A stretch of DNA of 64,000 bases from Oscillospiraceae bacterium (GTDB lineage Bacteria; Bacillota; Clostridia; Oscillospirales; SIG627). Location of the stretch: assembly GCA_015063985.1 (NCBI GenBank), contig SVTC01000009.1, positions 1 through 64,000 of the forward strand. The letters run 5' to 3'. Positions 8,722 through 18,479 of this stretch are shown in pieces. A program made the position numbers and the translations under genes. Every line of letters starts with the position of its first letter. The first letter of the stretch is position 1. The notes beneath the pieces are model-generated. The model saw only the letters and a list, made by a program, of their open reading frames with translations. It did no database searches and was not told the origin of the DNA.

Positions 8722-9990
8722 TCAGACCTCGATGGGCTTTGCGTTGGCAAGCAGATACTGCTCTGCCTCAAGGCACCACAGAGAGTTGTTGCGCTTTGTG
8801 ATCTCGGCAAGCTTCTTAAAGAGAGGATCTGTCTCTCCCGCCTTCTCGAAGTCCGCAATAGCAGTAAGAGGAAGGGAGATGTTGGTGTAGATAAGCTTCT
8901 TGCCGCCGGGGATCTTGGGAAGATTAAGGGTGGTTTCTCTTGCAGCGTCAAGACCGCCGATATGGGTGATCATTGCACAGGGATCGATCCTTCCCTTTTC
9001 CATAAGCTGGATGGATTCGATCATATCCTGAGTGTTACCGCCGCTGGTTCCGACGACGTGTGTTGCAGCGTAGTGAACGTTGAAGAAGTTGAACATTGCA
9101 GAGAAGTTGGGATCTGTAGGACCTGCAAAGAAGTTCAGACAACCGTCCTTTGCAAGGATCTTGTCACCGGTCTCAACAACGGGACGGACGGGAGCGTATA
9201 CGAACACGTCATCGTAGCCCTTGCCGTCGGTAAGAGCCATAAGCTTGTCAATGCTGTCGGGATCCTTGGTATTCATATATACCAGCTTTACTCCGCCCTT
9301 TGCGGCATCCTCGGGAGTGAGGATGGAAGCTGCTCTTTCAAGTCTTGCATCGTCGATATCAGTAACAACCACCAAAGCGGGACGAATGTCGCCGTGCACT
9401 GCCAGATCGATAGCGCCCAGACCCATGGGACCGGCACCTGCAAGGATGGCAAGGTTACCGCCTGCGCGGATGCCCATCTGATGAACGTAACTACCTGCCT
9501 TGGTGTGGTAGTTAGCGTGGAAGGCGCCAACGATACAGCTCATAGGCTCGGAAAGAGAGCCATAGAAATATGCATCACCCTTGTAGGGAAGCAATGCGCC
9601 CATTTCCATAACCTCGTTGGGGATGATAACGTAGGTAGCACCGCCGCCACAGTACTTGTAGGAATAACCGGGAGCTGCAAGAGAGCCCTTGTAGTTGATA
9701 GCGGGCTGAATGGAGAACTTATCTCCGGGCTTGAAATCATTTGCCCACTTGGAGCCGATCTTTACAAGCTCGCCACAGAACTCGTGTCCGAGGATTATGG
9801 GGTTGCCCTCTCCCAGATCATCGGGAACTCTCTTGTGATCTGCGCCCATTTCAGCAGCCTTGAAGCTGGACATACAAAGGCTGTCGGATATAACGTGGGC
9901 AAGTATCTCATCGTCTTTTATCTCGGGAAGCTCAAAGCTCTCCAGGCGGAGATCTTCTTTTCCGTACATTCTCAATGCAGTGGTTTTCAT
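8722..9990 (-). CDS. Zinc-dependent medium-chain alcohol/polyol dehydrogenase family protein
   Basis: GHEFCGELVKIG and LAGAGPMGLGAIDLA..VVVTDIDDARLERA (MDR fold). Confidence 0.85.
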   Translation of the reverse strand: MKTTALRMYGKEDLRLESFELPEIKDDEILAHVISDSLCMSSFKAAEMGADHKRVPDDLGEGNPIILGHEFCGELVKIGSKWANDFKPGDKFSIQPAINYKGSLAAPGYSYKYCGGGATYVIIPNEVMEMGALLPYKGDAYFYGSLSEPMSCIVGAFHANYHTKAGSYVHQMGIRAGGNLAILAGAGPMGLGAIDLAVHGDIRPALVVVTDIDDARLERAASILTPEDAAKGGVKLVYMNTKDPDSIDKLMALTDGKGYDDVFVYAPVRPVVETGDKILAKDGCLNFFAGPTDPNFSAMFNFFNVHYAATHVVGTSGGNTQDMIESIQLMEKGRIDPCAMITHIGGLDAARETTLNLPKIPGGKKLIYTNISLPLTAIADFEKAGETDPLFKKLAEITKRNNSLWCLEAEQYLLANAKPIEV

Positions 9991-10190
9991 TTTCTGAATA
10001 CTCCTTAAAACAAATAATATTGGTACGTAGTTATCATACCATACAAATGATTATTTTTCAAGAGCTTTATGATTTTTTTCGCGATTTTTTCCGTTATATT
10101 CCACCCATTCTTCCCCGAATTGTGAACAACCGATGTTATTATCACTTTTTTCTTTTGCTTTCGCCATATTCCGAGATGCTTCGCTTTCTC

Positions 10191-10220
10191 TTGACAAAAA
10201 CCCAAAGATTGTTATATAAT
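10191..10220 (+). promoter_or_regulatory. Sigma-A promoter of the pfkB-family gene
   Basis: TTGACA - 18 nt - TATAAT. Confidence 0.65.
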
Positions 10221-10267
10221 GTTATTATATAAATGTCAAGAAAGTTTCTCAAGCGGAGGGATCTACA

Positions 10268-11194
10268 GTGGTAAAAAAACGTATGCTAATTCTCGGTAAT
10301 GCTTATATGGAGCTGACCCTTACTATGGATCAAATGCCAAAAGCGGGCGAGAGCACGGTATCAGACGGTAAATACGGCTTCAACGGCGGAGGATTAGCTA
10401 TAGTTACCGCCATTGCCGCATCAGCTCTCGGCATTGATGCCATCCCCTGTGCTACAGTGGGAAACGACGTATATGGAAACAAGCTAAAAGCCCTTTTGGA
10501 CAAAAACGAAATATCCCTCAGAGGTATGATCACCCACAAAACGAGCCCCACCGCCCTTAAGGTAAATCTGATGAGCGGTGCAAGCTCTCCGAGAAGCATT
10601 CTTTATCCCGCTCCCCCTCTGAGATCCGGTGATATTGAGGAAGCCTTTGTAAGCTATCCCGACGGACTTATGCTCTGCGCCGACGCCGATCATCTTACCA
10701 TGGAGAAAGCGAGCGCCTTTGCAAAAAGCGACGGAGTTGACGTGTTTTTGCAGGTCCCCAAGGCTGACCCCGAAAGCGCTCTTCACACCTTGGGAAGACT
10801 TAAGGCAGCGATATTGGGAGAGGAAGAGATATATTCTCACATTTCCTGCCGTCCCGACAGTCTCAAAGATTACGTTCAGTGCTCGATAAAGCTTTCCTCA
10901 AGGATAAATTCCGACTACTTTGTCTTCAATCTGGGCACAAGAGGTGTGTACGTCACCGACGGAAAATACAGCGAGCTCGTCGCTCCCTTCCCCGCTCAGC
11001 CCGTGGATACAAGAGCCTCCGGGGAATGCTTCTTTGCCGCTCTGTGCGCCTCGTATTCCCAAACCAAGGATATGAAGCAAGCCGCAGTCAGAGCTTGTGC
11101 GGCTCAGGCGTTGTGCGCTTCGAAGCCCGGTGGCATCACATCCCTTCCCGACTTGTATTCTCTGGAGGAATATCTGGAAAGAAACCAAAGATGA
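10268..11194 (+). CDS. PfkB/ribokinase family carbohydrate kinase
   Basis: GNAYMELTLTMDQMPKAGEST, GFNGGGLAIVTAIAASALG, NLGTRGVYV, PVDTRASGECFFAAL; GTG start. Confidence 0.85.
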   Translation: MVKKRMLILGNAYMELTLTMDQMPKAGESTVSDGKYGFNGGGLAIVTAIAASALGIDAIPCATVGNDVYGNKLKALLDKNEISLRGMITHKTSPTALKVNLMSGASSPRSILYPAPPLRSGDIEEAFVSYPDGLMLCADADHLTMEKASAFAKSDGVDVFLQVPKADPESALHTLGRLKAAILGEEEIYSHISCRPDSLKDYVQCSIKLSSRINSDYFVFNLGTRGVYVTDGKYSELVAPFPAQPVDTRASGECFFAALCASYSQTKDMKQAAVRACAAQALCASKPGGITSLPDLYSLEEYLERNQR

Positions 11195-11250
11195 TCCTTT
11201 CAAGCATCCGCTCTGTCGGGTGCTTTTTTATCAAAGCAAGGAGAAAAGCC

Positions 11251-11928
11251 ATGTTCAATATTTTGGTGGTTGAGGATAACCGCGATATGTCAGAGCTTTT
11301 TTGCGCCGTACTGGAGGATAACGGCTACAAGACCTTCAGTGCCAGCAACGGCAACGAGGCTCTGGAGATAATGGACAAACAGTTTATAGATCTTATAATC
11401 TGCGACCTTATGATGCCCGAAATGGACGGCTATGAGTTTACCGACACCCTGCGAAAATGCAACTGCGATATACCTATCCTTACCGTCACCGCGCGGGATC
11501 AATTCAAGGATATGAAAAGATCCTTCGAGCTTGGCAGTGACGATTATATGGTCAAGCCCGTCAATTTAAACGAGCTTCTTTTAAGAGTGAATTCTCTTTT
11601 AAGACGGGCAAAGATCAGTGCGGAAAAAAAGATCGTTGCGGGAAGCACCGTGCTGTATTACGACTCTTTAACTGTAATCTCAAACGGCAAAAGCACCGTT
11701 CTTCCGCAAAAAGAATTTTATCTCCTTTATAAGCTTCTCTCCTATCCCGATAAGATCTTCACAAGGCAGCAGCTTATGGATGAAATATGGGGAATGCTCA
11801 GTGAAACGGACGAACGCACGGTAAACACCCACATTAACCGCCTCAGAGAGCGCTTTAAGGATAATCCCGATTTTTCCATAGTGACCATAAGAGGTCTCGG
11901 ATACAAGGCGGTGAAGACCCGTGATTAA
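11251..11928 (+). CDS. OmpR/PhoB-type response regulator
   Basis: ILVVEDNRDMSELF, IICDLMMPEMDGYE receiver domain and a winged-helix C-terminus. ATG at 11251 chosen over the long track ORF. Confidence 0.92.
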   Translation: MFNILVVEDNRDMSELFCAVLEDNGYKTFSASNGNEALEIMDKQFIDLIICDLMMPEMDGYEFTDTLRKCNCDIPILTVTARDQFKDMKRSFELGSDDYMVKPVNLNELLLRVNSLLRRAKISAEKKIVAGSTVLYYDSLTVISNGKSTVLPQKEFYLLYKLLSYPDKIFTRQQLMDEIWGMLSETDERTVNTHINRLRERFKDNPDFSIVTIRGLGYKAVKTRD

Positions 11929-12967
11929 AAAAAGAAAGCAAAAAAGCCGTCTTTGGCTCTTCTTTACACTTGTCAGCACTGCCGTAATAGTTGCATCCTT
12001 CTCCATCGCCGGACTTGTGTGGCTTTTGCTTTACAATGCAGGCAGTATAAATATCCCCCCGGAAACCGTAAACCTCCCTCTTTGGTTCATTCTTGCCGCA
12101 GGCGCACTGACAGGCTTTGCCATGGCGGTTCTTATAGGCAAGCTTTTTATCCATCCCGTGCAGGAGCTTCGTCAGGCACTTTTTAAGATCTCCAAGGGCG
12201 ATTTCACGGTAAAGCTCAGCAAAAAAGCATCCTTGAAGGAAATAAGCCAGATGAACGAAAGCTTCAACTCCATGACAAAGGAGCTGGAGAATATCGAGAC
12301 CCTGCGAAACGATTTTGTGGCAAACGTGTCTCACGAGATAAAGACGCCTATCAGCGCCATATCCGGCTATGCCAGTCTGCTTTCTTCCCCATCAATAACA
12401 GAGGAAAAGAAAAAGGCGTACGTAGAGACTATCCAACAAAACGCCCAAAGATTGAGTACTCTTACCCAGGAGCTGCTTTTGCTGTCAAAGCTCGACAATC
12501 AATGTGAGCCCCTTTCCGACAGCCTCTTCAGGCTCGATGAAATGATAAGAAATCAGATCCTGCTCCTCGAGGGCAAGTGGTCAGCAAAGAATATAAGCTG
12601 GGATCCGGAGCTTCCCGCCGTGGAATTCTCCGGAAAAGAAAACCTTCTCTGCAGAATGTGGAGCAATATTCTGGATAACGCCATAAAGGCATCTTACAGC
12701 GGAGGAACGATTGAGGTAACTCTGGTAAAAAACGAGGACGGCATCAGCGTAAGCATCACGGACCACGGCAAGGGAATGACGGAAGAAACCTTAAAGCATA
12801 TATTTGATAAATTCTATCAGGGTGATACCTCCCGTAGGTCTGAGGGAAACGGTCTCGGATTATGTATCGTGAAAAAAATATGCGAGCTGCACCGCGGAGA
12901 GATCACCGTTTTTTCAAAACCTGAAGAGGGCACAACTTTCAAAGTGACCCTACCTTTCATCGAATAA
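11921..12967 (+). CDS. Membrane sensor histidine kinase (HAMP, HisKA, HATPase)
   Basis: NDFVANVSHEIKTPISAISGYA H-box, NILDNAIKAS N-box, GLGLCIVKKI G-box; overlaps the response regulator by 8 nt. Confidence 0.93.
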   Translation: MIKKRKQKSRLWLFFTLVSTAVIVASFSIAGLVWLLLYNAGSINIPPETVNLPLWFILAAGALTGFAMAVLIGKLFIHPVQELRQALFKISKGDFTVKLSKKASLKEISQMNESFNSMTKELENIETLRNDFVANVSHEIKTPISAISGYASLLSSPSITEEKKKAYVETIQQNAQRLSTLTQELLLLSKLDNQCEPLSDSLFRLDEMIRNQILLLEGKWSAKNISWDPELPAVEFSGKENLLCRMWSNILDNAIKASYSGGTIEVTLVKNEDGISVSITDHGKGMTEETLKHIFDKFYQGDTSRRSEGNGLGLCIVKKICELHRGEITVFSKPEEGTTFKVTLPFIE

Positions 12968-13002
12968 AAACGTATAACGCTGCACAAATGGCTGTTATTA
13001 TA

Positions 13003-13031
13003 TTGACATTTTACAAGAATAATAGTATAAT
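13003..13031 (+). promoter_or_regulatory. Sigma-A promoter of the secreted MBL-fold protein gene
   Basis: TTGACA - 17 nt - TATAAT. Confidence 0.75.
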
Positions 13032-13064
13032 ATACATAACTACAAAATAAAAAGGAGAGCACCA

Positions 13065-15887
13065 ATGAAAAAGATTTTTTCCGTACTCTTGGTTCTGACC
13101 ATGGTCCTCCCAATGCTGTGCTTCAGCGCCAGCGCGGAGACCGTTACGGCAGATATCACTTGGTACGACGAATCAAAAACCGAGTTTAAGATTTCCACAG
13201 CCGCACAGCTTCTCGGTCTTTCCCAGCTTGGCCAGTCAAAAAACTTTGCCGGCAAGACCGTAAAGCTTGATGCGGATATCACCCTCAACGAAGGTGATTC
13301 CTCTAAATGGGGAGAGACCGCTCCCGCCATCTCCTGGGCTCCCATCAAGGAGTTTGCAGGTACACTGGATGGCCAGGGCCACACCATCAGCGGTATTTAC
13401 AGTAAGGTCGGCGGAACAGGCGGCTTCATCATGAAGCTTGCTCCCGATGCAGTCCTTACCAACTTCAAGATGGAAAACAGCTACATCGAGGCATCCGGCG
13501 CAGTTGCTTCCATAGCATCCTCCGGCTCCGGAACCATCTCCTACGTTTACAGTAACGCCACAGTCGTTTGCGGAGATCATCACGCAGGCGGTATCTTCGG
13601 TGTTGCGACCACAGGCACCGTCAACGTAAGCTATTGCTGGTTTGACGGAAGCTTGACTTTGAAAATGCGTTACGGCGCAGGTATCGTAGGTAACGGCAAC
13701 GGCAATACCACCAACGTTTCCCACTGCCTTAACACAGGCTCCATCTATTCCTCCTGTGAGACCACACAGACCACTCACATCGGCGGTATTGTAGGAAGAA
13801 ACGACAAGACCACCAACATAGTTGACTGTCTTAACCTGGGATCTGTCAGCACCTACTGTACCGTAAACGGCATCACTGACGTAAACGGTGCACTTATGGG
13901 CGCCTGCTCCTTAAACACAGACCAGTCCGCATTGAACGTTAAGGATTGCTGGGCGTCCACCGAAAGCTATCCCGCACTCATCGGTGCAAACGCCGCACAG
14001 AAGAACTCCACCCAGGAGAATATGGGCCTGATTTCAGAAAAATTCCTTATAGGATACAGTGCATACTATAACACCACTCTGGATTTTGAAAGCACTTGGA
14101 CTGTTGTTGCAGACTCCACTCCCATACTTCAGTGCTTTGCTGACGAGATCCTTCCCGTATACGACGTTAACGCACCCGCCATCAGCGACTTCGAGATAAA
14201 GAGCGAGGGCTACTACGGTCCCAGATGGACCTTAACACTGGAGCTCAAGGAAGGCATTAAGCCCGAAAACGTTACTGTCGGCGCTCTCATCTGCCCCACT
14301 AAGGCAATCCCCGAGAACCACGACCTTAACCTTCTTGACACAAGCTTCACCTACAGAGACAAGGAATATGCAGTTGCCAACGTAGAGGGCAAGATACTCA
14401 GAGAAAGCGAAGAGGGCACTATCGTTGCTACCTTTGTTATCACCGATATCGGCATCGACCTTGCAAGAACAGACTTCACCGTTCGTCCCTACGCTATCTA
14501 TGATATGGACGGAGTTAGTCTTGAGGTATACGGCAACTCCGAGACCGCGACCTTCTACACTCACGCAGAGCTCCTTGCCCGCGATGAAAAGACCGATGCG
14601 GAAACCAAAAAGCAGCTTGAAACGGTTCTCGCACCCATAAACAAGGTTTTGGGCGACGATTACCCCCTCAGCCACGATTGGAGCACAATGGATCTCTTTG
14701 AAAAGATCCCCGCTATGATCGCTGACGGTACAAGCATCCTCAAGACCAGAGATCACGGTGCAGGCAACTACGTTGTTACCATCGATATGACTATGGACGA
14801 GGATTACAAGGCGTACCTCGCATTGCTTGAAAAGTACGGCTTCGAAAAGGTGTACGACAACGGCGAGACCGGTATCAACGATTCCGTTTACACAAGCACC
14901 TACAAGCTTGACGATCTCTACGTTACAGTTACACACATCTCCTACGATTTCCAGACCTTCATTTCCGCTTGCTTTGACGTTGAGCTTTCCGAGCATCTCG
15001 AGGATAAGTTCTCCGCTGACGTAATCGAAGGCAAGTCCACCAAGGTACATATGCTTCAGATCCACAACCCCGGCGGAAACAGCATCGTAATCGAGCTCAA
15101 GAACGGTCACTTCATCATTTCCGACGGCGGTACAGAGGGCGAATTTGAATATCTTATGAGATATCTCTTCTCTCTTGTTCCCGAAGGCGAAAAGCCCATT
15201 ATCGACGCTTGGATCGTTACTCACCTTCACAACGACCACTTCCACGTTATGAACGGCTTCAACAAGAATCCTCAGTACGCAGAAAAGCTCTACGTTGAAG
15301 GCTTCTACTTCCACGAGCCCTCTGATGAGGTTAAGGATATGGATGCCGGTGTATACGGTGAAATAGCAAACGAATATAAGGCTATCTCCCTTATGAAGAC
15401 CACCAAGGGTGAAACTCCCAAGATCTACCGTCCTCAGACCGGTCAGAGATACTACTTCTCCGATATCTACTTCGAGATCCTTATGGCACCCGAACAGGTA
15501 TGGCCCGAAGAGCACACCAACAGCTTCAACGATTCCAGCGTATTCTACTTCTTTAACATCGAAGGTCAGACCTTCCTTAACGGCGGTGACGGTTACAAGT
15601 CCAACATGGAGTTCCTTATGACCGCTTACGATGCGGAATATCTCCACTTCGATCTCTTCCAGGTTCTCCACCACGGACATAACACCTGGGATGAATTCAC
15701 CGACTACTGCAGCTTTGGAACTCTCCTCTTCTGCTCTCCTGCCATCGATAAGTTCTTTATAGGTATGGGCGGAGCAAACGGACACCTTATCGACGTAGCA
15801 GATGACTACTACGTTTCCAACTACAACTCCACAGTGTTCAAATTCCCCTATAAGCTCGGTTCCGCAAAGTACGTTCCTATGCCCTAA
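13065..15887 (+). CDS. Secreted multidomain protein: signal peptide, GLUG-like/beta-helix-like repeats, ComEC-like metallo-beta-lactamase-fold C-terminus
   Basis: Signal peptide MKKIFSVLLVLTMVLPMLCFSASA; repeated G-rich segments (AGGIFGVA, GAGIVGNGNG, IGGIVGRND); C-terminal WIVTHLHNDHFHVMNGF and VLHHGHNTWDEF. Confidence 0.75.
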   Translation: MKKIFSVLLVLTMVLPMLCFSASAETVTADITWYDESKTEFKISTAAQLLGLSQLGQSKNFAGKTVKLDADITLNEGDSSKWGETAPAISWAPIKEFAGTLDGQGHTISGIYSKVGGTGGFIMKLAPDAVLTNFKMENSYIEASGAVASIASSGSGTISYVYSNATVVCGDHHAGGIFGVATTGTVNVSYCWFDGSLTLKMRYGAGIVGNGNGNTTNVSHCLNTGSIYSSCETTQTTHIGGIVGRNDKTTNIVDCLNLGSVSTYCTVNGITDVNGALMGACSLNTDQSALNVKDCWASTESYPALIGANAAQKNSTQENMGLISEKFLIGYSAYYNTTLDFESTWTVVADSTPILQCFADEILPVYDVNAPAISDFEIKSEGYYGPRWTLTLELKEGIKPENVTVGALICPTKAIPENHDLNLLDTSFTYRDKEYAVANVEGKILRESEEGTIVATFVITDIGIDLARTDFTVRPYAIYDMDGVSLEVYGNSETATFYTHAELLARDEKTDAETKKQLETVLAPINKVLGDDYPLSHDWSTMDLFEKIPAMIADGTSILKTRDHGAGNYVVTIDMTMDEDYKAYLALLEKYGFEKVYDNGETGINDSVYTSTYKLDDLYVTVTHISYDFQTFISACFDVELSEHLEDKFSADVIEGKSTKVHMLQIHNPGGNSIVIELKNGHFIISDGGTEGEFEYLMRYLFSLVPEGEKPIIDAWIVTHLHNDHFHVMNGFNKNPQYAEKLYVEGFYFHEPSDEVKDMDAGVYGEIANEYKAISLMKTTKGETPKIYRPQTGQRYYFSDIYFEILMAPEQVWPEEHTNSFNDSSVFYFFNIEGQTFLNGGDGYKSNMEFLMTAYDAEYLHFDLFQVLHHGHNTWDEFTDYCSFGTLLFCSPAIDKFFIGMGGANGHLIDVADDYYVSNYNSTVFKFPYKLGSAKYVPMP

Positions 15888-15896
15888 GAGTTAGAT

Positions 15897-15932
15897 ATAT
15901 CCCCGACAGATCTCTGTCGGGGATATTTTTTG
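15897..15932 (+). terminator. Rho-independent terminator
   Basis: ATATCCCCGACAGATCTCTGTCGGGGATAT followed by TTTT. Confidence 0.85.
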
Positions 15933-15937
15933 CAAAA

Positions 15938-15970
15938 AAATCCCGTAGGGCAGTGCCATACGGGATTTTA
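15938..15970 (-). terminator. Terminator of the minus-strand Gfo/Idh/MocA gene
   Basis: AAATCCCGTA..TACGGGATTT inverted repeat with a T-tract on the minus strand. Confidence 0.75.
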
Positions 15971-15981
15971 GGCTATTATTA

Positions 15982-17226
15982 TCAGTCGTCCAGGGTTGCT
16001 TCCTGACCGGTAAGGCTCAGTGCGCTGGTGCGGATAGCCTTGGGTCTGGGGCATCTTGTGGTCATTTCATAGATCTTGCCGCTCTTGCAGGATTCCTGAA
16101 TACCGTGGATGACCTCAATGGCGTGGAGTCCGATATCGTAGTGGCATCTGGGACGTCTGCCGTTTTTGAGAGCATAACACATATCGGCAAGACCGATACC
16201 TCTGCTGGAGGAGGAATAACCGTGAAGGATTGGAAGCTGAACCTCCTGAGCAGGGCAAGCCTCTCCCAAGACCTGATTATCATCCTCACCAACGATCGGA
16301 GCTGCGTCATTACTCTTGGGTGTTGCACCGGGAACTATTTTCTCATGCTCAGGAGCTGCACCGCGGCGCTTTACGCTGATAGCACTGGAGAAGCTGTTGG
16401 GGTCGCCCAAATTAAGAACACCGTCTGTTCCCGTAACCACAAACTGATGTGTGGAAGAGGAATCTGATGTGATGTGGAAGGTGCCCAATACTCCGTTTTC
16501 AAACTCAAGTGCGGCAAGAAGCGTGGTGGGAGTATCAACAATGAACTCCTCCTTATACTTGGGGTGCTTGGGATTGGTGTACTGTCTCTTGGGATTAAGA
16601 TTTCCGCCAAAGCCGGTAACACGCTTGATAGAGCCGAACATATTTATCATCTGGTGGATGTAGTAACCGCCAAGATCAAAGGGGAAGCCTCCGCCGTAAT
16701 GCAAGGGGAAGAAGAAGTGCTTGGGAGCGGTATCAAAGAAGGGGCTCTCGGGCTCGTAATGAGAGGTGCACTGTGCGTGAATGGTAACGGGCTTTCCGAT
16801 TATACCGTCGTCAAGATACTTTCTTGCGGACTGTTCCCACGCGCCCAGGAAGGTGTCGGGAGCGGTGGTAAAGGAAACGTCATTTTCCTCTGCAAGTCTT
16901 GCAAGCTCCTTTGCCTCCTCAAAGGTGGGAGCCATCATCTTTTCACAGTAAACGTGCTTGCCGTGCTTCATAGCCTGGCTGGACACCTCAAAATGGCTTT
17001 CCGGATAAGTGAGGTTAACAACGACCTGGATCTCGGGATCGTTGTAGATCTCCTCATTGGTCATTTTCTTAACGCCGTACTTTTCAGCAATGTACTGAGC
17101 TCTGCTGTCTATAAGATCCGCACATCCAACTACCTCGATGACACTGAATTTGTGCATCATATTCTTCATATAAGTACCTCGGCAAATACCGCCGCAGCCT
17201 ATTACGCCAACCTTGATCTTTTCCAT
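15982..17226 (-). CDS. Gfo/Idh/MocA family NAD(P)-dependent oxidoreductase
   Basis: KVGVIGCGGICRGTYMKNM Rossmann motif and GKHVYCEKMMAPT; ATG at 17226 with a GGAGGA RBS. Confidence 0.9.
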   Translation of the reverse strand: MEKIKVGVIGCGGICRGTYMKNMMHKFSVIEVVGCADLIDSRAQYIAEKYGVKKMTNEEIYNDPEIQVVVNLTYPESHFEVSSQAMKHGKHVYCEKMMAPTFEEAKELARLAEENDVSFTTAPDTFLGAWEQSARKYLDDGIIGKPVTIHAQCTSHYEPESPFFDTAPKHFFFPLHYGGGFPFDLGGYYIHQMINMFGSIKRVTGFGGNLNPKRQYTNPKHPKYKEEFIVDTPTTLLAALEFENGVLGTFHITSDSSSTHQFVVTGTDGVLNLGDPNSFSSAISVKRRGAAPEHEKIVPGATPKSNDAAPIVGEDDNQVLGEACPAQEVQLPILHGYSSSSRGIGLADMCYALKNGRRPRCHYDIGLHAIEVIHGIQESCKSGKIYEMTTRCPRPKAIRTSALSLTGQEATLDD

Positions 17227-17336
17227 ATTGTCCTCCAAATTTATTCTATAGGTTTAAATTATTGTATCATAAGATATTTGAAATTGCAATACTCTTTTAA
17301 AATAAGTTAAAGCCTTTTTTCTCCCCCCAAAAAGTA

Positions 17337-17366
17337 CGCCTCCCGTAAAAACGGGAGGCGATTTCT
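17337..17366 (-). terminator. Probable terminator of the lipoprotein gene
   Basis: CGCCTCCCGTAAAAACGGGAGGCG hairpin with a T-rich tract downstream on the minus strand. Confidence 0.65.
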
Positions 17367-18211
17367 TATCCCTTATAATCCTCAATACCAAATTGTCTAA
17401 GCCATTCTACAGTGGGCTTTTCTAAAGGTTTTGTAATGCTAATATAGAAATATACACCTTCATTTGATCCATACAGATCTATATACTCGGGAACCTCTTC
17501 TGAGCTTGAATCACCATCATTTTCAATTGCTTTGTATTTCTCTTGCACCTGTATTACAGATTCTCCTTGTGTTATTGTGTACCAAACGGTTTTCCATTTA
17601 GTTTTTTCCCCCTTACAGTAATACTCAGTGCGATTATTGACCTTTTTTACTTCGGTTATATATTCGCTGTTATTTTCGACATATTCAGCTTCTGTATCTA
17701 CGGTATTACGTTCATAAAGCTCTCTATTATCAAAAACCCAATAAATGCAACTACTGTTATTACCCGGATCAGGAGCATATAAATAGTACTCATATAATTC
17801 GCCATTCCAATAAACATCTCTAAGTACGTATCCATCCGGGACTCTTGGCGCTTGAATATTTTCAAAATCACAGATTAGTATGCCGTTGGAATCATTTTCT
17901 AAAAGATTCTTTATTCTCGCTAAATCTTCATCACTCAGTTTCCCGTTTTTTACGGTATCAACAAATTCCTCCACGGTATCATAATCTCCGGCTGCTAAAA
18001 TCCAATCACCGTGATAATAAGTATTATCTTCTATCTCTTTTATTTTTGGCATTATCTCATCTTTGATTACAAGATAATCCTGACCGTCTATTTTTACTAA
18101 ATCATATCTTTCGTTATCACCTCCATAGGGCTCGGGACCGCATGAGATAAAACAAGTTATAATAAATATAAGGGATATAATCAGTGATAATGTTTTTTTC
18201 ATTTTTCTCAT
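17366..18211 (-). CDS. Putative lipoprotein of unknown function
   Basis: Lipobox-like leader MKKTLSLIISLIFIITCFISCG; no recognisable domain; GGAG RBS upstream. Confidence 0.7.
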   Translation of the reverse strand: MRKMKKTLSLIISLIFIITCFISCGPEPYGGDNERYDLVKIDGQDYLVIKDEIMPKIKEIEDNTYYHGDWILAAGDYDTVEEFVDTVKNGKLSDEDLARIKNLLENDSNGILICDFENIQAPRVPDGYVLRDVYWNGELYEYYLYAPDPGNNSSCIYWVFDNRELYERNTVDTEAEYVENNSEYITEVKKVNNRTEYYCKGEKTKWKTVWYTITQGESVIQVQEKYKAIENDGDSSSEEVPEYIDLYGSNEGVYFYISITKPLEKPTVEWLRQFGIEDYKG

Positions 18212-18439
18212 TAATTCTCCTTTCCGAAAAAACAGTAATTTTATGCTTTAAACCGAGGAAGGACCTCCCCCCTCGGTTATATTATATATTGTAGTTAAGG
18301 CTTATGTCAATAGCCATACCGAAGCGTACACTATTTTCTGCTATATGCACAATACGCTGTAGTTCAAAGAAGTTTAGCAGATGGCTTTTTTGTGCGGGAT
18401 GATGAAAAAAAGAGAGGCAAAAGAATAGCAAAAAAATAA

Positions 18440-18463
18440 GGTGCCGATGATCGGCACCTTAAG
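18440..18463 (-). terminator. Terminator downstream of rplL
   Basis: AAGGTGCCGATGATCGGCACCTT hairpin with a T-tract on the minus strand. Confidence 0.85.
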
Positions 18464-18479
18464 TACGTTAAATATTAAA

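Noticed and set aside
8659-10008. 449-aa plus-strand ORF antisense to the zinc dehydrogenase
   Set aside because: Shadow of the conserved dehydrogenase reading frame; no RBS and no recognisable domain.
10879-11250. N-terminal extension of the response regulator ORF
   Set aside because: Overlaps the pfkB-family gene out of frame; the ATG at 11251 with an AAGGAG RBS gives a normal-length response regulator.
11251-12967. Novel signalling system in the two-component pair
   Set aside because: Domain order and motifs are standard OmpR-type RR plus HAMP histidine kinase.
14232-15785. 517-aa ORF antisense to the secreted MBL-fold gene
   Set aside because: Lies wholly inside a well-supported CDS on the other strand. 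The translation is low-complexity V/G/L-rich with no domain, consistent with a codon-bias shadow ORF.
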